Shown: one piece after another, positions 10,412 through 21,725 of the stretch
How the letters are laid out: every line of letters begins with the position of its first letter
How positions within the stretch are numbered: position 1 is the first letter of the stretch
From: Zingiber officinale
Taxonomy: Eukaryota; Streptophyta; Magnoliopsida; Zingiberales; Zingiberaceae
Reading direction: 5' to 3'
Assembly: GCF_018446385.1 (NCBI RefSeq)
Contig: NC_056001.1
Coordinates: 12,704,672 to 12,768,671, forward strand
Length of the DNA stretch: 64,000 nucleotides
Translations under genes and position numbers: made by a program
The notes under the pieces: generated by a model
Seen by the model: only the letters and a program-made list of their open reading frames with translations
Databases searched by the model: none
What the model was told of the DNA's origin: nothing

Positions 10412-11311
10412 ATGGTCGGAGGCATCAGGATGAGGGATTTTCCTTCCTGCTTCGGCGAAAGCGGAATCCAGGTCTCCGACTCTTCATCGTCGTCGGGGGG
10501 CAACAGCAAGTCCGCCCAGAACCTCGTAACTTGTCTTTACCAAGCGCAGCTCTTCGGCCGTCCGTCCCTGATCACGGTCACATGGAGCAAGAACCTGATG
10601 GGCCAAAGCCTCAGCATCGAAATCGATGAGTTAGCCGGCGAGTCGCCCTGCAAGTTAGAGATCAAGCCGTGGCTTTTCTCCAAGAGAAAGGGCTTCAAGA
10701 GCTTGAACGTGGAGGAAGGCAAGATCAACCTGTTTTGGGATCTCTCCGCCGCCAAGTTCGGACCGGGGCCTGAGCCACTAGAGTGTTACTACGTCGCCGT
10801 CGTCGTCGACCATGAGCTAGTCCTCCTGCTGGGCGATCTGTCCCACGAAGCCCGTCAGAAGACAAACGCCGTCCCTGGCCCGTCAAGCGCAGCATTCATA
10901 GCCAAGAGAGAGCACATCTACGGCAGGAATTCCTATTCGACGAAAGCTCAATTCTGCAACAACGGCAATTTTCACGATGTTTCAATAGAGTGCGACACCG
11001 TCGGCGTCAAGGATCCATGCCTCGAGATATGCATCGACAATAAAAGGGTAATGCAGATCAAGCGACTCGCGTGGAAATTTCGCGGCAATCAAACTATCCT
11101 AGTCGACGGCCTTCCCGTCGAGGTGTTCTGGGATGTTCACAGTTGGCTTTTCGGTCCCCCGAACGCCAATGCAGTCTTCATGTTCCAGACATGCCTCTCG
11201 GCCGAAAAGTTCTTTCCTTGGTCTGCAACATCACAACTTCTGAAACAATCTCACCTGCAAAGCCTTGGTTTTTCGTTGATACTACATGCCTGGAAAACTG
11301 AACAGGTGTAG
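10412..11311 (+). CDS. DUF868 family protein
   Basis: One uninterrupted frame of 299 residues with the layout of plant DUF868 proteins. After a Ser-rich N-terminus (residues 20-35) come NLVTCLYQAQL and a VTWSKNLMGQSLSIEI block. Then come LFWDLSAAKFGPGPEPLECYY, VAVVVDHELVLLLGD, REHIYGRNSYSTKAQF, KRLAWKFRGNQTILVDGLPV, EVFWDVHSWLFGPP and FMFQTCLSAEKFF. The closing LGFSLILHAWKTEQ is the usual end of the family, so the protein looks complete. The ATG at 10412 is chosen because MRDFPSCFGESG follows closely, as in relatives; an ATG six residues on is possible. The family is plant-specific and has no established biochemical function. No signal peptide or membrane segment is visible. The codon third positions are fairly GC-rich, like the other two host genes here. 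Confidence 0.92.
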   Translation: MVGGIRMRDFPSCFGESGIQVSDSSSSSGGNSKSAQNLVTCLYQAQLFGRPSLITVTWSKNLMGQSLSIEIDELAGESPCKLEIKPWLFSKRKGFKSLNVEEGKINLFWDLSAAKFGPGPEPLECYYVAVVVDHELVLLLGDLSHEARQKTNAVPGPSSAAFIAKREHIYGRNSYSTKAQFCNNGNFHDVSIECDTVGVKDPCLEICIDNKRVMQIKRLAWKFRGNQTILVDGLPVEVFWDVHSWLFGPPNANAVFMFQTCLSAEKFFPWSATSQLLKQSHLQSLGFSLILHAWKTEQV

Positions 11312-13803
11312 GGGAGTATCTTGAAGGAGTATATTTATGTCTTTGATTTTCTTGAGTGCTAACAAAACCCAGTGAGAAATTTGCTCTATCGTCCACATCT
11401 ACGGTTTGTTGCTGCCTCTTTGTTTGATGACGTGTGAAGTGTTTGATATATAGGTCATAATACCTTGTATATCCATCAAAAGCTGTCTAGATGTTAAAAC
11501 AGTGTGTTAATTAGGAGCAGTCCTCTCCTGTTCTTATATTAATTGCTGCAAACGGCACTGCCTTCTGTTCTGTTTCTCGAGAATTTTTACCTTTGCTGAT
11601 GCACAATACAAGGCTACAAGCTTCATTCTTTCTGCCGTTAAAGTTTCAGATTCTCTAATCAGATTTATGAGTTGAAAATTTTTCCTGACTAACTTCCATC
11701 GAGTTACAGAAGCGCTGAAGCAAGAGTGTTACTAGTGACTACTGTTAGCAAAGTTCAGAATAATATTTGAGACAAAATTTATCAATTAAATAAAAATAAG
11801 TATAGTATTTTTTATTATATATCGTAATTGGAGCCGCCTTTCCTGAATATCAAATTTCTTGAACTAGCGAATCTTTCTTCTTCGTATACTATTATATTAT
11901 TGAATTGATGCATTAATGAAATAATTTTTAATCGGTTAATTAACAAATAATAAAACCATTTTTTTTTATCCCAAGCAATAGTATAACGCTTAGACCCTTT
12001 AAATAATTAACTAAATATCTGAGAGTTAAATCTTAATTATGATGCACTGTATATATTTTTCTCCAAATGATAATCCTAAAAACGCTGATAGTTTAAATAT
12101 ATTTTTATAAGTATTTTTTAATTTATTCATAAAAAATTTACACTCAATTCCAAAAGAAATAGATTTTTAGTTATTGCGCAGCCTAATTTTGATGAATTGA
12201 CTAGACTTTGGAATTGGAATTGGAATTGGAATTGGGATGATTGGATTTTTTTTAATGGTGTAGGTGGGCTAGTGAAGCTTCTTAGATGCGTCCTTTTCTA
12301 GGAAGCACGTGAGATCAACTGCCCTCCACCAATCTTTTACTTGGTCCCAGTAACCTCTTGAATTAGCGCTTTTCTCCTACCTTCTCCAATCGATCTATGA
12401 ACTGAACCGGTCTAACATCTCGTCGAGTGTCATTGTCCGTTGAATGTTTTGTCTCTCTTATAAAAAACGCACCTTTCCATCCCGGTCGAAAAATGCCATG
12501 ATTGTTAGTTTTTGAAAGTCATCTTGTTGTTTTATTTTATTTTTTTTGGGTTGATATCGGCATGAAGGCGTTTTCTTTCATGTTCATTGATGCGGGGTCG
12601 TAGAGGATATGATGCCATGTGACGTAAAGAAAGCGCTATTAAGGATGAGGTGGCAGCCACAGTTAAGGTTAATATGAATGAAGGTCTCCCGATCGAGTAC
12701 AATGAGTTGATCAGACGAGTGTATCTGATTGATCTTTTACTCTATTTTAACGTGCCGAGCAATTGAGTCATCGTTCGATCATATAGAATACTGTTTAAGC
12801 ACTAGGTCCCTGCTCGGGCATACGAGGTATTGATCGAGGTAGCCGCGACATCGATCAAGATATCCGAGACATCGCTCGGGCATATAAAGAATCCAAAATC
12901 TTACTTGGCCAGGGATAGTCGACGCCGGCTACATTAAATGCTTAGCTCTACTTACATTATAAGTTTATCATTTGGCCTTAAATACATGACAAGAGGAATA
13001 ACAGGAAGAAACAAAATGAAAGAAGATGAAAGGTCCAGGAAGAAATATAGAAAAGGCTAGTAATGAATCATATTAGGATGATAGACGATCATATGAGGTT
13101 AAGAGTATATATATGTGGAGATTGTGATTATATATATATATATATAATCATTGTCCCAGTCATTAATCCCGACTGACTGATAATTAATTACAGTAATCTA
13201 CATGAATATCAACTACTCGACTATTATTAGCCACTAGCTAATTTAAGAAATAATGATCGCGGAGGAATTATATGGAGGAATTATATGAAGATTTTGAGCC
13301 ATCTATATATGTTTGTGACCATCAGTATGCACGTGATAGTAACTATTTAAAAAAAAAATCTATAAATGGGCTATGAAGGTATCCTTTTAAATACAAAAGC
13401 TTTACAATCTCCATCTTAAATAGATAGTTATTATTTTTTTTGGTAGTCTACAATCCGATTAATTCTGAAAATAACGAATTCGGTTCCACAAAAATTTACT
13501 ATCGCGAAACACAAATAAATGATAAAGAATGGTTAACTCAAAAATAATTTGAACTTATATCTTTTATAAAATTATATTGAGCATGTACGAAGAACTTTCT
13601 TCCGTAGCTGGTTTTTTTAAGGTGCTTGACTATATATACGTGCAAATTATCCACACGTGCAAATCATGTACGTGGCGGCTTGGCCAATAACCGATCACGC
13701 ATCAGCGTCATCCATGCATCAGGAAGCTTCGATGCACCTGAAGCCGACTCGATATTCTATATATTTTTAATTAGATGCATGCACATTCTTGTAATTTTAT
13801 CCA
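11312..13803. other. Intergenic: DUF868 3' flank and ERF upstream region
   Basis: The first ~250 bases are the likely 3' UTR of DUF868. Beyond that lie A/T runs and a (GGAATT)4-like microsatellite at 12209-12234. A 12590-12960 stretch contains LTR-like vocabulary (ATCGAGGTAGCCGCGACATCG, CTCGGGCATA repeated) and may be a retrotransposon fragment. A TA tract lies near 13130. I see no gene. Confidence 0.45.
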
Positions 13804-13813
13804 TTATATATAC
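13804..13813 (+). promoter_or_regulatory. Putative TATA box of the ERF gene
   Basis: TTATATATAC lies about 70 bases before the ERF start codon, leaving a leader of some 40 bases. It is the best-placed TATA-like element. An AT-rich genome gives many such strings, so this rests on position. Confidence 0.4.
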
Positions 13814-13881
13814 ATTAGATTGCGTCCTCATCCCCACCAATGCTACGCACTAAATTCGCTAATTTCTCTTAAACTAGATCC

Positions 13882-14469
13882 ATGCCATCGATGGAAACCG
13901 ACATGCTATTGGATTCGACCAACCACCACCACCTCACTTTCCTCGACACAATTCGTAGCTACCTCCTCGACGACGACCGCGACGGCGATCAAATCGCCAC
14001 CGCGCAAGCAGTTGCACCGCAATTGCCAGCGCGGCAACGGGTGCTGCGGCAGCCGAGGGGGATGAACTTCCGGGGGGTGCGCCGGAGGCCGTGGGGGAAG
14101 TACGCGGCGGAGATCAGAGACCCCGCCCGCGCCGGCGCCCGCGTCTGGCTGGGAACCTTCCACACCGCCGAGGAGGCGGCGCGGGCCTACGACCGGGCCG
14201 CCTTCCGCATCCGCGGCTCCCGCGCCCTCCTCAACTTCCCCCACCTCATCGGCTGCGCTCACCTGCAGGACGACGAAGCCGTCGACGACCACGCTGATCA
14301 TTCGCCGAGGACGAAGGCGGCAGCGCCTCCGTCGCCTGGTCAGTCGACTAAAAGGAGGAAGACGGTGCCGGCGGCGGAGACTCCCGTTCCTTCCACTAGC
14401 CGACAACCGGAAGGGATTAATTACGACGGAGGACTACTCCAAAACAATAATTTCGTAAACGTTGTTTAA
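13882..14469 (+). CDS. AP2/ERF transcription factor, probably group IX
   Basis: A single-exon 195-residue protein. The AP2/ERF domain spans about residues 63-120 ([52 protein letters not shown]). The Ala and Asp of YAAEIRD mark the ERF rather than DREB branch, so it should bind GCC-box promoters in the nucleus. A basic cluster KRRK at 157-160 may be a nuclear localisation signal. An N-terminal [12 protein letters not shown] (20-31) resembles the xxIRxxLLxD motif seen in some group IX members. Group IX factors commonly act in jasmonate/ethylene defence responses and in control of specialised metabolism; that is family knowledge, not shown here. The AP2 part is very GC-rich against flanks of mostly A and T. 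ATG at 13882 is chosen; MET four codons on is an alternative. The C-terminus lacks an EAR (repressor) motif. Confidence 0.92.
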   Translation: MPSMETDMLLDSTNHHHLTFLDTIRSYLLDDDRDGDQIATAQAVAPQLPARQRVLRQPRGMNFRGVRRRPWGKYAAEIRDPARAGARVWLGTFHTAEEAARAYDRAAFRIRGSRALLNFPHLIGCAHLQDDEAVDDHADHSPRTKAAAPPSPGQSTKRRKTVPAAETPVPSTSRQPEGINYDGGLLQNNNFVNVV

Positions 14470-14850
14470 TTATAAATAGATAAAGGCATTAGGAATAAAT
14501 GTTCATTTTTTTACACATATAATTATAATTATCCAAAGGGATAAATCGTTTAATTAATATATAATTAAAAAATTATTATTTATTTACAATTCATAATTAA
14601 ATATAATTTTTTTAATGAAAATAAAATTAATATTTAGATACATATATTAAATTTGATAATTTTATTGGAGGATATTTATAATAAAATGTTATAGAAAATT
14701 TATATATATTTTTTACTTTGAATATGTTAAAATTTCCCGATAAAGACGACGGTATGGGATGAATTTTTTTAATCAGATTAAATAATCTGAGTATGAAAAT
14801 TTTGTAATTCGGATTTTATTCGTATCTATATTTTACTAAAATATTTAATT

Positions 14851-14923
<73 letters not shown>

Positions 14924-16190
14924 TAAAAAAATTCTTATACTAAATAAAATCCAAAATTCACTAACTGTTTTTCTTTTTATATTTCATCATCAACCAGTAT
15001 ATGTAGTGTTGTTCTTTGAATATAGAGTTATTAGATTAACGGTCCCATAAATATGAAGAAAAGTAGGTACACAAGCGTTAGATACATGGTGAGGTAAACT
15101 CCAAGTTATCAATTCCTGAGAATTGACTCCTGACTATTACGTCAGAGATGTCATGCGTCAACTGTCTCTGTTACATTTTATAGACAGTGTTGTTTTTTAA
15201 AATTCAATATAATATGGTGTTGATATTTGAAAATTAGTATTAATATTGGTTTTTAAAATATATTAGTGTAGTAAAATTGATTTTAAAATTTAAACGGTAT
15301 AAAGATGATGTTAAATAACATTAAAAGTTGGTAAAGTAATATAAATTACAAATTATTTTTTATTATTTTTAATAAAAATATTCTTCCTTTATAATTTGTT
15401 TTTGTTAAGGATGGTAGTTCCATGAAATGAAAAAAAAAATTAGTATAGAGGTTATTCAATTGAATGAATTTAGAGGTGAGAATAAATATTCGATTCTTGA
15501 TGAGTCTTAAAAGGGAGATGAAAGTTAAATATCCGATCATGATGAAGATGAATATAATAACTATGGATGTGGATTGATCCAAATTTGACCATTAACATAT
15601 TTAATTATTTTTTATTTTATCCTTTCTGTCCATTATTACTGTGTTATATTGAAAGAACAATACTAATTTTTAAAATAAACGTTATTCTAATGTTAATTTT
15701 AAGATTTATACTATACTAAAGTGATACTGAATTTTTAAATGTAGCATCATAATATTGAGTTTTGAATATGATGACAAAGTTGAATATGCTCGTTTTAGTG
15801 TCTCTGTTAATTTATTTTAAGGTTAACATGGAAGAGGTAAATCACCGACGGTTACTAATCTTTGGAATAATAACTAACATATAAGGGAGACATTTATCTT
15901 GACTATGTCAAATTTCGAATCCTAAAATGATGACAATATTTCATGTGCTAACTATTATATGATCCTAGTTCCTAAGGAGATAATATTGACTTTAAATATA
16001 GTACTATATATTTTTGAATGTAGCATCATAGTGACTCTCGGAAGGGGTAATTTTTTTAAAATGCATCTTTAAACAAGATGCATAATTTTATAATTTTAAA
16101 TATGTCCCCATTGTCGATGTTTCTCTCACTATGGAATGTGTTTCTCTAACTACGAGCTCTTCGCATAATTGGCAACGGCTTACTCTCATT
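14470..16190. other. Intergenic AT-rich DNA
   Basis: No gene was recognised. It contains the AT microsatellite listed separately. A possible weak inverted similarity between about 15005 (GTTGTTCTTTGAATATA) and 15640-15655 in reverse could be an old miniature element, but I cannot support it. Confidence 0.5.
14854..14918. repeat. AT microsatellite
   Basis: About 65 bases of uninterrupted alternating A and T. Confidence 0.95.
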
Positions 16191-16194
16191 TTTC

Positions 16195-17110
16195 TCACCG
16201 TGCAACCGTGCACCGCTATATTAACAGTAATTTACAAAATAATGCATTTAAATTTTTGAATGGATCAAAAACATATATCATTTTGATATTGATCAAAGAA
16301 AGTACTTTTTAAAGTACACTTTCAGTTATATCCTTTTGAATTTTTTTTTCAATCAATTTTCTCTCTCCTATGTATGTAATTTTCCATTTATTTTTTCTTT
16401 TCTCTCTTCTCTTATTTCCTTCTTTCATGAATAATGTATTAATAACATCTTATAAGGTTAATTGATTTTTTTATAACATTTAAGTAAATTTGGAGAAGTC
16501 GAAATAAATAATGAATAACATATTTAAATTTTTTATAATCTCATAAATTAACAAGAATTGAAATAAGTACAATCGGAGCTATTTAGGTCCATCCGTTAAT
16601 TTTGATCAAACCTCAATGATAGAGCACCGATTATACCCATTTAAGTTTTTGTGGATTGCAAGGAGTTCAAATATGTTATCCATTGTTTATTTTAATTTTT
16701 CGGAGGTGTTAAAATGTAATAAGGAAGAATCGTCAAAATTTTTAACGTTGGACTTGATATGAAATCATATTAGACCCAATCCGGGCATGATATGGTCTCT
16801 CTAAATATATTTAAATGTTATAAAAAATCAATTAAACCTTATAAAATATTTTCTATATGGTATTCATCCATGCAAATAGAGAAGAAAGGGAAGAGAGAAA
16901 AATAAAAATAAACGTAAAGTTGCATGCATAGAAGAGAGGAAAGAGAAGAGAGAGGAAAATGATTAAAAAATATATAAAAAAATTAAATTTATCAGGAGGA
17001 TAGAATAAGAAGTGCAATAAGTGCTCTTTTTAATAAATACCAAAATAATATATGTTTTGATCAATTCAAACAGATATCATTTGATAAATTGCCGCTGCAT
17101 TACAGTGTAG
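16195..17110. mobile_element. Long inverted-repeat (foldback/MULE-like) element
   Basis: The left arm (about 16225-16490) and right arm (about 16800-17096) are imperfect reverse complements. Shared blocks include CAAAACATATAT, the pyrimidine-rich TTTTCTCTCTC/TTTCTTTTCTCTCTTCTC tract (mirrored as GAAAGAGAAGAGAGAGGAAAA), and AAGGTTTAATTGATTTTTTATAACATTTAA. About 300 bases of unique DNA separate the arms. No transposase is visible, so it would be non-autonomous. I could not fix a target duplication. Confidence 0.6.
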
Positions 17111-18020
17111 TACGTTGTTTTGCTCAAACTGTTTCTGAAAATCGCACCAACCAAACCAGTGAATTTGTTTCTTGACGGTTTCTCATCTTCAATGTTTTAA
17201 AAATAGGATCAAACCAATCAATTGGACCTGTTCAATCGGAAGTCCGTACTAAAATTTGATCCTATTTTATTCTAAAACAAGTCCATATAGGACCCAGAGT
17301 AAAACCCGAAAAAAATCAGTGAGAATTGATAAAATTGAAAACCTGTAAACATTAATAAAATTTAAGCAGTATAATTATTAAAACAATTCCAGTCGCTAAT
17401 TTTCAAATAATAATGATACACTAAAAAAAAAATAGTCTCACTAAGAGGGTGTAAGCAATTAAACGAACGGGAACTTTTTATTTAGTTCTCTGCCCGTAGA
17501 GTCAACTCATCGTTTGATTCATCAACCTACTATATTAATTTTTTTTATATTATATGGAAACACGACCATAAAATCTTTTAGTAAAAAAATTAAAAGGATT
17601 TTTTTTTATTTCTAATAATATTATAATAATTATGATCTCATAGTTACACAGTTATAATAGTTATAATTTTATATCTATTATATAGTTGTGGCAGTAATTA
17701 TTCCATAATTATAATAATTATATAGTTATAGCAACTTACAAGTTTGATCCTCTTCAACTCCGGATCAATCTGACTTCGCGACTTCTGTTCACTTGGAACA
17801 CTTTCGGTCGCCTTGAGCTCGATCAAACTTCATCCGTAGATCGCCTTACATGTGGTTGGATCAATTTTGGAGTTTCTAATTGACTCGACCTGTTTCGGTT
17901 GCCCAAGCCAAGATTCAATCACTCGAAACTATGTCTAGTTGCCCAGACCAGATAACCTTGGTTCGGTCTCCAAATACGCTCTAATCTTAGACGAGTATTC
18001 ATATATTTCTGAGAACATAT
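17111..18020. other. Intergenic AT-rich DNA
   Basis: No gene was recognised. The 17740-18000 part is less AT-rich (CAACTCCGGATCAATCTGAC and similar) and may be a retrotransposon scrap, but no domain or boundary supports this. Confidence 0.4.
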
Positions 18021-18024
18021 AATA

Positions 18025-18583
18025 TTACTAGAAAAATTCAATTTAAGAAGCAAGATACGTTGAAACTAATATGTATATCTAGCATGTAGGTTTTTGTTAT
18101 TATATAAACTTAACATGTATCCAACTTTGTAGTTTATGTCCACATATTTTTATATTTGAATTGTATAATATATTTCTTATTCAATAGTAAAAAGATTGAT
18201 GTACTTTCGTACTGTTAACCGCTGTTATTTATAAAGATTTAATTAAGTAATTTATAATATTTTAATTATATTTTATAAGTAGAAAAAATAATGTCTTTTA
18301 CTAAAAAGTTGTATTTTAAAAAAAATAACACTTTTTTATCCGTTAAAAAAATATTGTCTTTACTAAACAGACAACACTTTTATTCCATTGCATATGAGTT
18401 GTCTTTGCTAAAAAAGATAACATTTTTTATATATTGTAAAAGTATTATCTTTGTAAAAAATAACAACATATTTTATGTATTGTCTTTGAATGAATTTTTA
18501 ACAATAATATTTTTAACAATATTTTTTCAGTCACATAAACAATGCTTTTAAAGCGTTGTCATTCAGTCTGTTTTCTTATAGTA
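18025..18583. mobile_element. Possible CACTA-type non-autonomous element
   Basis: The left end reads TTACTAGAAAAATTC and the right end, in reverse, TTACTATAAGAAAAC, a loose match to the CACTACAAGAAAA end common to plant CACTA elements. Next to the right end is GCTTTTAAAGCGTTGTC, and a unit like TTGTCTTT.CTAAAAAAGA with ACAACACTTTT recurs about four times at 18290-18480, as subterminal repeats do. No three-base target duplication was seen. Confidence 0.45.
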
Positions 18584-18593
18584 AGGGAGAGAT

Positions 18594-19157
18594 TGTTAGT
18601 ACATTAGTACTGATAATCAAACTCAAGTTTTGATGCATGATAAAAGATTAAAGTTAGATCATGTGTTTTCTAATATTTGGACTAAGTGTGCAGATTAAAA
18701 GGCTTGACGAGTTTAGAGGATGATATACTATGCTGAAGTCCAGTTAGATTAGGAGGACCAAATAACTAACAAGAAGCCTAGATAAATTAGAGAGGATCAG
18801 ATATCTGGCAGAAAGTCTAGTTGAGTCAGTAAGATTAGACAATCTGCTGAAGTCTAGATGTGACATATGACAAGAAGTTCTAGTGGGCCAGGAGATTAGA
18901 CATAATTCTGCACAGGTAAGCAATTAAAGGAGAGAGATCCAATGAGGTTAACTTAGGCGTTGATCCAACTTAGATCCAACTTGAAAATCTAAGTTAAGAT
19001 CAATACTAGATCTTGATCTTGGTTATATAGCATCTAATTCACAAATATATAAATTGTTCATGCATTTGTGCTAACTCTTTTTGTAGGTACTTTTGTTATT
19101 GGACTAACATGTTTTTGCAGGAGCTTGAAGAAAAAAGTCAAGCTATAATGAATAGTA
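18594..19157 (+). repeat. Copia LTR C, left part
   Basis: The segment begins TGTTAGTACATTAG right after AAGGGAGAGAT, a polypurine-tract-like string, so it looks like a 3' LTR. It continues with copia-LTR vocabulary (AACTCAAGTTTTGATGCATG) and is interrupted at TAGTA by element A. The continuation is at 34230. No matching target duplication was found at the outer ends. Confidence 0.6.
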
Positions 19158-20405
19158 TGTTGGTGCAGTAAGCATCCAACGATCGAACCTCAGTTTTGAT
19201 AATGGCAAAGGGATTCAAAGTTAAGATTCCTTGTTATCTAACGTGGTTAAATAAGGTTTCAGGAAAGTCCTAATTGCGGTTAGGCAGGGGAAAATCCTAA
19301 GGGGGGGTAACCTTAGGTCTTACGGGGCGATAACCCTAGGTGGAGGAAAACCCTAAGGGGCGGCAACCTTAGGTCCTAGGGGGCGGTAACCCTAGGTGGA
19401 GGAAAACCCTAAGGGGCGACAACCTTAGGTCCTAGGGGGTGATAACCCTAGGTGGAGAAAAACCCTAGGGGGCGGTAACCCTAGGTCCTAGGGGGTGGTA
19501 ACCCTAGGCGGAAAGTCCAGTCGGTCTGGAGGACCGGACTGACATCAGGTAAATCTCCTGAGTGGAGTATGTGAGGACGCGTTCCCCGCAGAGGGAACAG
19601 TAGGCGTCGGGTCGACCTAGGGTTTCCGGTTGGAAACCCGAAGTCAGACTCGGACAGTCCGGAGACTGTCATTATCATTTCTATTATGCTTTATGTGCTA
19701 ACTTTGTGCTGCAGGGTATATTTGGGATTAATGTATCTTGCAGGGACCAAAGTGCAAAGATTAACCTCGGATGAACAGTGTCCGAGGCGCCTCCATGGAG
19801 CTTGGAAGCGCCTCGGGTGCAAAACCTGAGCTGGCTGCGAAGCAAGCTTCAAGGCGCCTTGAACAAGTTGATGAAGGCGCCTTGGAGAGGTTGAAGGCGC
19901 CTTGAACAAGATAAAGTTCGACCAGGTCAGTTTTGATCCACGCGGGTGACGCGGCTAGCCTGGAGGCGCCTTGGAGGGGTTTAAGGCGCCTTGAACACCC
20001 TTTATAAGAGGGGTTCGAGCAGCAGCAAAACACAATGAAAGAAAAAGCTTCCTCGTGCTGTGTTCTGTTCAAGTGTTGATTCCAAAGTGCTGCTGCAACA
20101 TTCCGACGACCCGGAGCTCAGATTTTCTACCACTATTGTCGGTATAACTTTAATTACAGTTACATTTGTAATTAGTTTGTAATAATTATACGAGCTTATA
20201 GTTGTTGCCCACGGAAAGCAATCAAGGATCGCGGGCTTTCGAGTAGGAGTCGCCTTAGGCTCCAAACGAAGTAAATCCTCTGTGTTTGTGTTTCTTTATT
20301 TTATTCCGCTGCGTTTTAATTACTCTGATAGTTTTGTGATTCCGATAATCGAATGAATTAGCTGCGAGCGCTATTCACCCCCCTCTAGCGCGTCTCGATC
20401 CAACA
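19158..20405 (+). repeat. 5' LTR of element A
   Basis: 1248 bases, TG...CA. The early part (about 19285-19510) is a tandem array built from CCTAGGGGGCGGTAACCCTAGG-like blocks. The later part (19783-19992) has seven GGCGCC-centred palindromes (mostly AAGGCGCCTT). These end just before a TATA box (TTTATAAGAG, 20001-20010). The 3' LTR at 32955-34224 is 22 bases longer and has an extra AAGGCGCCTT-bearing unit. Confidence 0.95.
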
Positions 20406-20407
20406 AT

Positions 20408-20419
20408 TGGTATCAGAGC
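20408..20419 (+). other. Primer-binding site of element A (initiator tRNA-Met)
   Basis: TGGTATCAGAGC, complementary to the 3' end of plant initiator methionine tRNA, lies two bases after the 5' LTR. This is the usual copia primer site. Confidence 0.93.
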
Positions 20420-20549
20420 GGGGTCGCTTTGAACTGGTGCAACCACCATTCAAGCATTTTTTGTGGCATTTTTCATTTTTTCCCTCCAAAATTATTTTTG
20501 AAAAATTCATTTTCATCCTTTCACGGTTTATTAGTATTGATAAAATATT

Positions 20550-21725
20550 TGTTGGATCGAGACGCGCTAGAGGGGGGGGGGTGAATAGCGCTCGTGGCTA
20601 TTTGTTCGATTATCGGAATCGTAAAGCGTTCGTAGAGTAATTAAAGCAGCGGAATAAAGGAAACAAACACAAGAACACAGTTGTTTACTTCGTTCGGAGC
20701 CTAGGTCGACTCCTACTCGAAGGCCCGCGATCCTTGATCGCTTTCCGTGGGCAACAACTATAATTTCGTATGAATATTACAGATTAATTACAAAATGTAA
20801 CTGCAATTAAAATTATACCGACAACAGTAGTAGAAAAGAATTCGGGTGGTTGTTGCAACATTTCGAAGCAAGACTTGAGCAGAACACAGCAGCATGGAAG
20901 CTTGGAAGTTGTGTCTTGAAGGCTGGTCGAAGCCCCTTTTAAAGGTTCCACTGTTCACCAGGCGCCTGAACGAGCCGAGTCACCCGTGGATCAACACGGA
21001 CCTGGTCGAACTCTATCGGTTCAAGGCGCCTTCACCTATCCAAGGCGCCTTCAACCTCTGGTCAAGGCGCCTTGAACTCCATTCAAGGCGCCTCGAGTCT
21101 GCTAGCCTGCTGCCCGAGGCGCCTCAAGCTCCATGGGCGCCTCGGACATGCTCATCCGAGTTGTAACTTGCCCTTTGTTCTGCAAAATGTGTTAGTCCCA
21201 AACACATACCGCAAAACAAAGTTAGCACATAAACATAATGAATGATAATAATAAAAGTTTTGACAACATTCGAACTGTCCGATTTCCTACCAGGAACCCT
21301 AGGTCGACCCGACGCCTCTTTCCCTCTACGGGAACGCGTCCTCACCTACTCCACTCGGGAGATTTACTTGATGCGATCCTCCGGATCGACCGGACTTTTG
21401 CTCGGCACTCGATGCTTCCGGACTTTCTGCTGAACATCCGCTTCACCGACCAGTTCAGACTTTCACGACACCGGGACTTTCCACCTAGGGTTACCACCCC
21501 TAGGACTTTTGCCTGAAGCCATCGACCTGCCAAGGCTTTCCGCATAGGGTTACCACCCCCTATGACCTAGGGTTACCACCCCCTAGGGTTTTACCTTGCC
21601 TAACCGCAGTTAGGACTTTCCTGAAACACTCAGCAAAAGCTGTCAGATAACAAAGCACCTTAACTTTGAATCCTTTGCCATTATCAAAACTTAGGTTCGA
21701 TCGTCGGATGCTTCCCGCACCAACA
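20550..21725 (-). repeat. 3' LTR of element B
   Basis: 1176 bases, from TGTTGGATCGAGACG to CGCACCAACA on the plus strand. It is about 78 bases shorter than the other LTR, mainly through lost bases in the GGCGCC-palindrome region (20940-21140) and the tract before it. Confidence 0.93.

Noticed and set aside
12590-12960. Possible LTR or SINE fragment
   Set aside because: The vocabulary is LTR-like, but no ends, TATA or partner copy in the window support a call. It is noted only within the intergenic entry.
13906-14406. 166-codon minus-strand frame over the ERF gene
   Set aside because: Shadow of the GC-rich AP2 exon with Arg-rich low complexity; the plus strand has the clear AP2 domain.
18291-18551. 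86-codon Lys/Phe-rich plus-strand frame
   Set aside because: Formed by the AT-rich subterminal repeats of the CACTA-like element.
19691-20072. Minus-strand frames in the A LTR (also 33489-33890) and in the B LTR
   Set aside because: Made of the GGCGCC palindrome array, with coding on either strand equally; no sign of selection.
20408-20419. Possible tRNA genes near the primer-binding sites
   Set aside because: Only the 3' complement of the tRNA is present; there is no cloverleaf.
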